DNA of 14,906 bases. Source: Clostridia bacterium (lineage in GTDB: Bacteria; Bacillota; Clostridia; UMGS1810). The notes under the pieces are model-generated. The model was given only the letters and a program-made list of their open reading frames with translations. It did no database searches and was not told where the DNA came from. The translations under genes and the position numbers were made by a program. The DNA lies in NCBI GenBank assembly GCA_016293435.1, contig JAEDEG010000062.1, positions 1-14,906 on the forward strand. Reading direction: 5' to 3'. Positions 7,783 to 14,906 of this stretch are shown one piece after another (position 1 is the stretch's first letter; every line of letters begins with the position of its first letter).

Positions 7783-7796
7783 GCTTTATATAAAGC
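7783..7796. promoter_or_regulatory. Perfect 14-bp palindrome in the divergent promoter region
   Basis: GCTTTATATAAAGC is its own reverse complement. It lies 16 bp upstream of the araC -35 and about 63 bp upstream of the lyase -35, so a bound protein could affect both. A related half-site, TATTATAAAGC, occurs at 7828-7838. It could be a dimeric regulator site, possibly for a regulator encoded elsewhere. Confidence 0.4.
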
Positions 7797-7859
7797 TCAA
7801 TATTTGGGAGATTTTTACTTTGGAGTGTATTATAAAGCAGTAAAACAATCAAAAAAATC

Positions 7860-7888
7860 TTGTGAACAAAAGTATATCTATTTATGAT
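7860..7888 (+). promoter_or_regulatory. Candidate sigma-A promoter of the lyase operon
   Basis: TTGTGA (7860-7865) and TATGAT (7883-7888) are separated by 17 bp. The predicted start near 7895 gives a leader of about 65 nt before the ATG at 7961. Operator copy 2 overlaps the -35 and spacer. Confidence 0.55.
7863..7879 (+). promoter_or_regulatory. Candidate operator, repeat copy 2 (lyase side)
   Basis: TGAACAAAAGTATATCT is the second copy of the 17-bp repeat, starting 152 bp after copy 1. It covers part of the -35 and most of the spacer of the lyase promoter. If that promoter assignment is right, binding here would block RNA polymerase rather than activate it. Confidence 0.45.
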
Positions 7889-7896
7889 TAATTATG

Positions 7897-7908
7897 TATT
7901 GTAAATAA
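7897..7908 (+). repeat. 12-bp direct repeat in the lyase leader, copy 1
   Basis: TATTGTAAATAA is repeated exactly 27 bp later (7924-7935). Copy 1 lies at the predicted transcription start region of the lyase operon. Confidence 0.4.
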
Positions 7909-7923
7909 TAAAATGAAATGATA

Positions 7924-7935
7924 TATTGTAAATAA
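7924..7935 (+). repeat. 12-bp direct repeat in the lyase leader, copy 2
   Basis: This is the exact second copy of TATTGTAAATAA, ending 13 bases before the GGAGGA ribosome binding site (7949-7954). Its role is unknown; low-complexity A/T sequence makes chance possible. Confidence 0.4.
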
Positions 7936-7960
7936 GAAAGCTATATATGGAGGAATAGAC

Positions 7961-10900
7961 ATGAAAAGAATTGTTAGCCTGATTTTATCGCTTTTATTGT
8001 TGTTTTCGGTGTTTGATGTTTATGCAAATGACGAAGCACCTTCGGTGATGTATATCCTTAGTGAGGACTTTGATGCTCTCGACAGTGTGTCTTCGCTTAC
8101 TTCTGTGAGTGGAAATCCCAAAACCAATAAATTTTCGCTTCAGGATGTATTCGGCACTTCAGACAAATCGCTCAAATACGAAGCTTTGACCGAAAGTGAT
8201 ATGTATATTGATGCCAAAGTCAGCGTAACCGGCGATTTGGTATTTATAGAATTTGACATCATGTATGAGGACACGGGCTACGGCAATGGTGAATTTCTTT
8301 TTTGCTTTAAAGACAGCGCCGGCAAAGAGGTTGAAATTTGTCATTTCAGTTCTGCCAGAGCCTTGTGCACAGCAGGAGGAAAGTCTATCTCCAAGTTGGT
8401 TCCCGGCAAGTTTTATTCGATATGTACAGGTATAAATCTCAATACCAAAAAGGCTGATATATATGTTAATCACAAAAAGAAGGCATCATCAGTGCCAATG
8501 AGTACAAATGATTTTAACGGTATGGGGCTCGTAAGACTTCATCTATACCGCCTGGCATCCGGAGAAAAGCCCGCAATCTATATTGATGATGTTTGTGTGT
8601 ACGAATCGGAAATGCCCATATTTAAATATGAAGAAAGAGGAATAGATATGAGCTTGGCAAAATCCTTGGGCAGTATTCCCTCCATTGCAGACAACGACAG
8701 CGTTACGGAATATATGCAAAATACAATAGCTCTGTATACCGGTCAGAACAAAATTGCTATAGACGGCGAGGTGGAGCTTATTGATTCTTCCAACAAAAAT
8801 GTAAAGGTTTTTGTAAAAGACGATCGCGCATTTGTTCCGGTTCGTTTTGTAACCGAGGCTCTGGGATACAATGTAAAATGGTCGGAGGCTGATCGCAGTG
8901 TCAATATTTCTGACGGTGAAACAACAGCCATACTTACCGTGGGCAGTGAGGTTATAACTGTCAACGGCACAGACAGCAAAATGGATACCGCTCCCATAAT
9001 AGAAAACAGCAGAGTGTTTGTTCCCGTGAGAGCCGTGTGTGAGGCATTTGGCAAAAAGCTCACCTACGATAAGAGCGGTCTTATAGTAATTGCAGACCGT
9101 GAAAACTTTTTTGATATGAGAAGTGACCTCGGCATATTCCGCACCCTTGCCGGCAGTCTGGTGTTTGATCAGCCGTCGGGGCAGGAAATGGTAGATATGC
9201 TAAAAGCTAACTATCCAAACAACAATCACCCTCGTATTCATTTTAATCAGACAAGGCTTGATGAAATAAAAGCCGCTGCCATCACAGATCCCGTCATGGC
9301 AGGCTGGAAAGAGGATGTGCTTGCTTCGGCCGATAATTATTACAAAAAAGCTCTTCTCAAATATGAAATCCCCGACGGTATAAGACTTTTGCAGGTTTCA
9401 CGTGCCGCGTGGGATACAATAGAGACTCTTGCCTTTGCATATCTCATTAGTGACGATCCAAAATATGCCGACCGTGCCATTGACGAAATGCTAAACGTAT
9501 GCTCCTTTAAAGACTGGAACCCATATCACTTTCTTGATACGGCAGAAATGATGAGGGCTGTGGCAACGGGCTATGACTGGCTGTATAACTACATGGGAGA
9601 TCAGGGCAGAATTGATGACCGAAATACCATAAAGGATGCCATCAGAGATATGGGTCTTAAGCAGATTCTTGAAGACTACAACGATGTTGAGGGCAGACGC
9701 CGTACCTGGAAGTGGGCGCAGTCTGCAGAGCCCGACAACTGGAATCTCGTATGCAACGGCGGAGCAATTATGGCAGCTCTTGCTATAGCCGACGAGGAAG
9801 AAGAAATTGCGGCTCGGGTTCTCGACGGCGGCATGAAGCTTATTCAAAAAGCTGTGCTTCTCTACGGCCCCGACGGCGCATGGTATGAAGGCCCCGGATA
9901 TTGGGAATATGCCACAAGCTACTATACAGGCTTTATGTCTTCTATCTACTCTGTATATGGCAAGACCTTTGGCTATATGGAAACTCCCGGTGTTGCTCAA
10001 ACAGGATACTACATAAATGCTCTCTCGTCAAGCAACGGTGTGTTCAACTTTCACGATTCAAGCTCCGCTAAAATAAGCTCGCCCACACTGTTTTTCCTTG
10101 CAGATAGGCTCGCAGATCCGTCACTCGCCAAGCTTAGGCTTGACTTTATGGCCGAAAACAATGTGAGTGGCTCATCAATGGATATGATGTGGTACAGCGC
10201 AAGCATGACCGATGCCGATGTTACAATGCCAACGGATTATTACTATCGTGATACCGAGATAGCAACCATGAGAAGCAGCTGGCACGGTGCCGGTGCAATT
10301 ATGACGGGTATGCATTCGGGCAAAATCAATGTATATCATGGTCATATGGATGCAGGGCAATTTATTATAGATGCATTTGGCACGCGTTTTGCAATTGATT
10401 TAGGCCCCGAAAACTACAATATCCAAGACAGCATATGGAATCTATACCGTAACAGAGCAGAGGGTCACAATACTCTTGTTATCAATCCGTCGAAAGACGG
10501 GGGTCAGGATCTTTCGGGTGAACCCAAAATTGACAGGTTTGACAGCTGCGAATCAAGCTCATATGCCATCACCGATTTCACAAGTGCATACAAAACTCAG
10601 GCAAAGAGTGTAAAAAGAGGTCTTAAGCTTACAAATAACCGTTCACTTATAATTGTTCAAGACGAATTTACGCTAAACGAGCCCTCCGATGTTTGCTGGT
10701 TTATGCATACAGGATGTGACATAAAGGTGGCAGAGGACGGCAAGAGTGCAAGGGTTAAGGGTGTATACAGAGATATGCTTGTGTATCTGCTTGAAGATGT
10801 GGACGGCACATTCTCAGTCATGGATGCAGCTCCCCTTTCCACCTCTCCCGTAAATGACGAGCAAAACAAAAATGTGGGCATACGCAAGCTTTGCTTTACT

Positions 10901-11710
10901 ATGAAAAATGTAACCCAAGGCAGAATACCTATTGCTTTTTCCTTTGTTGTTCCCGGCGATGAGGCTGAAGATGTATACAAACCCGAAACGGTTGCTTTAG
11001 ACAATTGGACCTTGGACTACAGCGAAGTAAAAGAGCTCCCCAAGCTCACGTCACTCTCGGTTAACGGAGAGCCCTACAGCAGATTCTCTCCCGAAAACAT
11101 TATCTATAACTACCGCTTGGCTGTAGGTGAGGGTATCCCCACGATTGCTGCCGAAAGTGACGACAATGTTGAAATCACATATCCCAACAGAGTGCCCGGT
11201 GTAATAAAGATTGAGGTTTCTTCAAAGCTTGACCCCAATGTAAAACAAATTTATTGTATATCTCTTTCGCAAGAAATTTTGTCAGAGGCGCCTATCGGCT
11301 ACAAATCACTTAGTATTGCAAGTGTTGAGGCAACATCCACCCCCCAGCCCGAAAACTCCGCACCTAACACTTTGGACAACGATCTGTCTACAAGATGGTC
11401 TGCCGTTGGGATACAATCTCTAATATATGATCTTGGTTCAATTCAGAATGTTTCGGCTATAGCAATGGCGGTATATCAGGACACAACAAACGACGGAAGG
11501 CAGCAATATTTCAAGGTGCTTCTATCTGAAAACGGAACCGATTTTACCGAGGTTTTTGCCGGCAACAGTTCCGGCACTACACTCCAAAAAGAATTGTTTG
11601 CCTTTGATGCGGCAAGTGCGCGTTATATTAAGGTGGAATGTGCCGGCACATCGGTAGGTACATGGAATTCAATTACGGAGTTTAGTGCTTACGGACCCGA
11701 TACAAAATAA
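7961..11710 (+). CDS. Secreted multidomain heparinase II/III-like polysaccharide lyase with discoidin domain
   Basis: Predicted exported lyase of 1249 residues acting on an acidic polysaccharide outside the cell. In order: signal peptide (1-22, VYA|N); LamG-like beta-sandwich (about 33-222, ending YIDDV); copper-amine-oxidase N-type module (about 248-385) with two FVPVR motifs (291, 353); alpha/alpha-toroid lyase core (about 423-730) starting HPRIHF, with EPDNWNLVCNGG (590-601) and GPDGAWYEGPGYWEY (636-650); heparinase II/III beta-sandwich (about 740-1020) with HGHMDAGQF (793-801); cadherin-like domain (about 1028-1105); C-terminal F5/8 type C domain (about 1112-1246), probably glycan-binding. 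Likely catalytic residues are N593, Y647 and H793 or H795; the 54-residue Asn-Tyr spacing matches the Asn240/Tyr294 pair I recall for Pedobacter heparinase III. GGAGGA lies 6 bases before the ATG. No wall anchor is seen. Substrate (heparinoid, alginate or other uronate glycan) cannot be assigned. Confidence 0.9.
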   Translation: MKRIVSLILSLLLLFSVFDVYANDEAPSVMYILSEDFDALDSVSSLTSVSGNPKTNKFSLQDVFGTSDKSLKYEALTESDMYIDAKVSVTGDLVFIEFDIMYEDTGYGNGEFLFCFKDSAGKEVEICHFSSARALCTAGGKSISKLVPGKFYSICTGINLNTKKADIYVNHKKKASSVPMSTNDFNGMGLVRLHLYRLASGEKPAIYIDDVCVYESEMPIFKYEERGIDMSLAKSLGSIPSIADNDSVTEYMQNTIALYTGQNKIAIDGEVELIDSSNKNVKVFVKDDRAFVPVRFVTEALGYNVKWSEADRSVNISDGETTAILTVGSEVITVNGTDSKMDTAPIIENSRVFVPVRAVCEAFGKKLTYDKSGLIVIADRENFFDMRSDLGIFRTLAGSLVFDQPSGQEMVDMLKANYPNNNHPRIHFNQTRLDEIKAAAITDPVMAGWKEDVLASADNYYKKALLKYEIPDGIRLLQVSRAAWDTIETLAFAYLISDDPKYADRAIDEMLNVCSFKDWNPYHFLDTAEMMRAVATGYDWLYNYMGDQGRIDDRNTIKDAIRDMGLKQILEDYNDVEGRRRTWKWAQSAEPDNWNLVCNGGAIMAALAIADEEEEIAARVLDGGMKLIQKAVLLYGPDGAWYEGPGYWEYATSYYTGFMSSIYSVYGKTFGYMETPGVAQTGYYINALSSSNGVFNFHDSSSAKISSPTLFFLADRLADPSLAKLRLDFMAENNVSGSSMDMMWYSASMTDADVTMPTDYYYRDTEIATMRSSWHGAGAIMTGMHSGKINVYHGHMDAGQFIIDAFGTRFAIDLGPENYNIQDSIWNLYRNRAEGHNTLVINPSKDGGQDLSGEPKIDRFDSCESSSYAITDFTSAYKTQAKSVKRGLKLTNNRSLIIVQDEFTLNEPSDVCWFMHTGCDIKVAEDGKSARVKGVYRDMLVYLLEDVDGTFSVMDAAPLSTSPVNDEQNKNVGIRKLCFTMKNVTQGRIPIAFSFVVPGDEAEDVYKPETVALDNWTLDYSEVKELPKLTSLSVNGEPYSRFSPENIIYNYRLAVGEGIPTIAAESDDNVEITYPNRVPGVIKIEVSSKLDPNVKQIYCISLSQEILSEAPIGYKSLSIASVEATSTPQPENSAPNTLDNDLSTRWSAVGIQSLIYDLGSIQNVSAIAMAVYQDTTNDGRQQYFKVLLSENGTDFTEVFAGNSSGTTLQKELFAFDAASARYIKVECAGTSVGTWNSITEFSAYGPDTK

Positions 11711-11721
11711 GGTGATAATAA

Positions 11722-14700
11722 ATGAAAAAAAGGTTAGTTATACTTTGTGTGATAGCTACATTGATTATTCGGTGTTTCCCCGTTATTGCGGCAGCAATCA
11801 AAATTAACGAAGATTTTGAAAGCTATACAGACTATGTGGGCGGCAAATGGTACAGTCAGGGCAACGGAAATATTCCCGTTGTCCTGACAGACCGCGGTAA
11901 GAGCGCATGTATTACATCAACATCAAGCAAAATGAACGAGCTGATACAGCCTTTTTCGGAGCTGGGAAAAACAGTAAAATCCTTTAAGGTGAGCTACTCA
12001 ATATATTTTGAAGATAACAAATCCAACCGCTCACTCTATGTTAAGGACAGCGCTCAAGGGGAGTTTCCGCTGCTTACATTTATGGCAAATTCCAATGAGG
12101 TTTCCGTGAACGGCGCAAATTTTGGCAATGTGTTTAAATATGATTTGAACACGTGGTATGATGTGACAGTTCAGCTTAATGTTGCCGACGGCATTGTTGA
12201 GCTCAATATATCAGACGGTACACATGATGCACATATATACGGATTTGCTGCCAAGACGGAAGCATGGCGCATACACCGTATTGATTTTGCAAGCTTTACC
12301 TGTGCTGAGGGTGAGTCTGTGTGCTATGTGGATGATGTGTCATTTGTACAGTGTGAGCCTTTTGCTGCACAGTTTTTGGATGCAAAAGGCGGCATATATG
12401 AAACATTTGATTATGCACAGGCCTCGGCTGAAAGGCTCGGAATTTTTGAAGTAAATGCCGAAAATGAAGCCTGCACTGCCCGGACTGCTGAAGTGACCGG
12501 CGGCAATGCAGCAGAGCTCATTGCCCAAGGTGGCGCGGTGTCGCTTTCCGCTCCGGCAGATTTTCTCGCCTCCGGCTCATTCATGCTCAGCTTTATGATA
12601 AACAAGCTTTCTGCCACATCATGTGCAGAGGTATATCTTACAAGCGGCAAAACCAAGCTTCCCCTTATAAGCTTTGATGATAATTATGCAGTATTGCCCA
12701 ATGGGCAGAAGGCGGAAATACCCATAGGCACCTTTGCAAATATAGATCTTCACGCCGAGCCCGAAAACGGAACATTAACCCTCGACGTGGGTGAACAAAC
12801 AATAATCTGCACCATAGCTCCAATAAGCTCTGCAGATGCACTTGTGCTAAGTGCCGGTTCTTACGGTGATAAAATATCGGTGCTTTTGGACAATATACAG
12901 TGCTTTCCGGCAGATAGCATAAGGGCACTGCCCGAAGTGACCGCTCCTGAGTTTGAAGACGTGGAGTTTGAAGTTTTAAATGAAGATTTTGACTCCTGCG
13001 GTCAAAATCTCCCCGAAGGATTTTTTACCCAGGTGACCCCAAAAACCGATACTTCATCTTCTTTTTCGATAGAAAACGGCACTCTTTGTCTCAAAAGCCA
13101 AAATGCAATTTTTGAAGTGATAAAGCCTTTCGAAAATATATCACCCACAGTGCTTCGCATTGACTATTCGATTATGCTTCCCGATAGCAATGCAATGAAA
13201 TCACTGTATATAAGAACTCCCGCCTACGGCGAAATGAGAACTCTGAGCTTTAATACCGACAAAACCGTCACTCTGGGCAATACATCCATTGCCGCAGATG
13301 TATTTACATATAAAACAAATGTGGTTTATGATGTTTCGCTGAGCTACAATCTTCATACGGGCAAAATACAAACAGTAATCTCAGACGGTACATCATCACA
13401 CACTCTTACAGGTGATTTTAAAACAAATGTTACCGATGTATATCGTGTATACTTTGTAAATTTTGCCTGTTCAAACGGCACAGCAGTCACATATATTGAC
13501 AATCTTTCGGTCAGTGCATCGGATATAGAATATCCCAAGGTGTATTGTGAACCTGCAAATGATGATAAATGGCTTGTATCTTCATATCCTTGCAGCGGTG
13601 ACACTGCTGCAGACAGTGATATGGAAGAAATAAGGCTAAGCTTTGTTTCTGCACCGACAAACGGTATATATTTGCTGAACGGAACAGATTCAACTATAAA
13701 ATCTGTGTCGTATAGCGGCAACAGCGTTGGTTTGCAGCTATACGGACTTGAAAAAAATACGCATTATACTCTGTCATATTCTGACATCACTCTTTCCAAC
13801 GGTGACATAGCCCACGGCAGGATTACATTTACCACAAACGGCGGGGTTTCAGTATCGGATATCGGCTTTAAGGATATAAGCGGTAAAACCTCCGCCATGA
13901 ACAGTGCCGGCACTGCCTGCTGGTTTACAGCCTCCTCAAAAGACAAATGCCGTATATATGCATATGCCGCGTTGTATGACAGAAGCGGTACACGAATGCT
14001 TAATATAAATGTAAAGTCCTTTGATTTGACAGCGGAAAAACGGGAATATGATATGCATATAGATGTTCCCGAAGATATATCCTTGTATAATATGAAGGTT
14101 CTTATTACAGACGATAAGCTCACTCCCTTAAAAACCGCAGCATACGCCCTGCCTTTTGCAAGACCAAACGGCAGCAAGGTGATGAAAGACTTTGCGGCAT
14201 ACACCTCACCCGGCACACATCCCCGTCTTGTCACAATACGCAACGAGATAAACCGAATTAGGTCAAAGGCAGCATCCGGCAGTGCTTTTGGTCGCGCCTA
14301 CCGCTCATTGCTCATAGAAGCAAACAACTGCATTATGTCGGAGCCTGTTGAATACAGCATTCCCGATGGAATAAGGCTTCTGTCGGCAGCTCGGCAAATC
14401 CGCACAAGAATAGAAACCCTTGGCATTGTATATCAACTTACCGGAGAACAAAAGTATGCCGAGCGTTTGTATGCCGAACTGGAAAATGCAGCATCATTTC
14501 CCGACTGGAATCCGCGTCACTTCTTGGACTGCGCCACTATGATGGCGGCGTTTGCTCTTGGTTATGACTATGCTTATGATTATATATCGTCAGACAGCAC
14601 CCGCAAGCAGACCGTAATTGACGCTGTAGTTGATATGGGCTTTGAACCTCTGCTGGATGATTATCTTGACCGCCCGCGCACGCGCACCTACAAATGGACT

Positions 14701-14906
14701 CTTACAAACGAGCCTGACAACTGGAACGTAGTGTGCAACAGCGGTGCTATATTGGCGGCACTGAGCTTTGCCGAAGAGCTTCCCCAATACACTGAGACGG
14801 TGTTTGAGCATGCGCTCCCGCTTTTGGAGACTGCGGCTGTACGTTTTGGCCCCGATGGTGCATGGTTTGAGGGAATTGGATATTGGGATTATACTCTCAA
14901 TTATTA
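11722..14906 (+). CDS. Secreted heparinase II/III-like lyase, second tandem paralogue (3' end cut by window)
   Basis: Open from an ATG to the window edge (1061 complete codons), so the C-terminus is missing. The ribosome site AAGGTGAT (11709-11716) overlaps the upstream stop codon, so the two lyases are almost certainly co-transcribed. Signal peptide (1 to about 24); three tandem LamG-like beta-sandwich modules (about 26-210, 216-412, 414-600), copies 1 and 3 clearly alike (EDF near the start; YVDD or YIDN at the end); an Ig-like segment (about 603-705); a further beta-rich segment (about 708-815); then the toroid core from HPRL (833). Core motifs match the first lyase: IPDGIRLL, FPDWNPRHFLD, EPDNWNVVCN (997-1006), GPDGAWFEGIGYWDY (1043-1057), with N1000 and Y1054 again 54 apart. 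The beta-sandwich with the catalytic His would lie beyond the window. Unlike its neighbour it lacks the copper-amine-oxidase-N module. Same type of acidic polysaccharide inferred. Confidence 0.9.
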   Translation, partial: MKKRLVILCVIATLIIRCFPVIAAAIKINEDFESYTDYVGGKWYSQGNGNIPVVLTDRGKSACITSTSSKMNELIQPFSELGKTVKSFKVSYSIYFEDNKSNRSLYVKDSAQGEFPLLTFMANSNEVSVNGANFGNVFKYDLNTWYDVTVQLNVADGIVELNISDGTHDAHIYGFAAKTEAWRIHRIDFASFTCAEGESVCYVDDVSFVQCEPFAAQFLDAKGGIYETFDYAQASAERLGIFEVNAENEACTARTAEVTGGNAAELIAQGGAVSLSAPADFLASGSFMLSFMINKLSATSCAEVYLTSGKTKLPLISFDDNYAVLPNGQKAEIPIGTFANIDLHAEPENGTLTLDVGEQTIICTIAPISSADALVLSAGSYGDKISVLLDNIQCFPADSIRALPEVTAPEFEDVEFEVLNEDFDSCGQNLPEGFFTQVTPKTDTSSSFSIENGTLCLKSQNAIFEVIKPFENISPTVLRIDYSIMLPDSNAMKSLYIRTPAYGEMRTLSFNTDKTVTLGNTSIAADVFTYKTNVVYDVSLSYNLHTGKIQTVISDGTSSHTLTGDFKTNVTDVYRVYFVNFACSNGTAVTYIDNLSVSASDIEYPKVYCEPANDDKWLVSSYPCSGDTAADSDMEEIRLSFVSAPTNGIYLLNGTDSTIKSVSYSGNSVGLQLYGLEKNTHYTLSYSDITLSNGDIAHGRITFTTNGGVSVSDIGFKDISGKTSAMNSAGTACWFTASSKDKCRIYAYAALYDRSGTRMLNINVKSFDLTAEKREYDMHIDVPEDISLYNMKVLITDDKLTPLKTAAYALPFARPNGSKVMKDFAAYTSPGTHPRLVTIRNEINRIRSKAASGSAFGRAYRSLLIEANNCIMSEPVEYSIPDGIRLLSAARQIRTRIETLGIVYQLTGEQKYAERLYAELENAASFPDWNPRHFLDCATMMAAFALGYDYAYDYISSDSTRKQTVIDAVVDMGFEPLLDDYLDRPRTRTYKWTLTNEPDNWNVVCNSGAILAALSFAEELPQYTETVFEHALPLLETAAVRFGPDGAWFEGIGYWDYTLNY

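Noticed and set aside
9491..10000. 169-codon minus-strand open frame inside the first lyase gene
   Set aside because: It lies wholly opposite strongly conserved lyase core motifs, has no ribosome site I could support, and its product resembles no family.
11722..11796. Lipoprotein signal in the second lyase (Cys18)
   Set aside because: The residues before Cys18 (IIR) do not fit a lipobox, and an Ala-rich signal-peptidase I site follows at about 23-25.
12179..12454. 91-codon plus-strand open frame
   Set aside because: It is out of frame within the second lyase gene, has no ribosome site, and its product has no recognisable features.
13764..14243. 159-codon minus-strand open frame
   Set aside because: It is antisense to the second lyase, whose plus frame is open for 1061 codons with recognisable domains; treated as a shadow.
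1..14906. CRISPR arrays, tRNA or rRNA genes, transposases, integrases or attachment sites
   Set aside because: No regularly spaced repeats, RNA gene signatures or recombinase genes are visible. The only repeats are short promoter-region elements and protein-domain repeats.

Overview
The window is low-GC, Gram-positive-type DNA, most likely from a Clostridia (Firmicutes) relative. This is inferred from strong AGGAGG-type ribosome binding sites, AT-rich intergenic regions, secreted proteins with Gram-positive signal peptides, a copper-amine-oxidase-N module typical of Firmicutes exoproteins, and the absence of outer-membrane components. No marker gene fixes the genus.

Layout. (1) 1-156: the possible 3' end of an unseen plus-strand gene and two small hairpins. 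(2) 157-6763: a TetR-type regulator (minus strand) divergent from a two-gene unit. The unit encodes a 12-TM MMPL/RND-family transporter and, overlapping it by 14 nt, a 1165-residue exported, membrane-anchored protein. In that protein a GLUG-repeat beta-solenoid is interrupted by about 425 residues of helical, coiled-coil-like sequence. (3) 6759-6784: a hairpin between convergent genes that contains both stop codons. (4) 6780-14906: an AraC-type regulator (minus strand) divergent from two tandem, secreted, multidomain heparinase II/III-like polysaccharide lyases. The second lyase is cut by the window end.

How the genes may work together. The first half looks like a self-regulated envelope export unit: TetR repressor, proton-driven MMPL pump, and a large extracytoplasmic partner. 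The substrate cannot be read from sequence. The second half looks like the start of a locus for degrading an acidic polysaccharide (uronic-acid-containing glycan). The AraC protein sits across a 269-bp divergent promoter region that holds consensus promoters, a 17-bp direct repeat (15/17 identity) placed at both promoters, and a 14-bp perfect palindrome. The two lyases share a catalytic core and a beta-sandwich module, but carry different accessory domains. No sugar transporter, kinase or sulfatase is visible, so the pathway must continue outside the window if it is a complete utilisation locus.

The least ordinary item is the MMPL plus GLUG/coiled-coil pair. Its architecture (a helical hairpin-like insertion in a beta domain, tethered to the membrane, coupled to an RND-type pump) resembles in outline the periplasmic adaptors of Gram-negative RND systems. 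That functional parallel is inference only.
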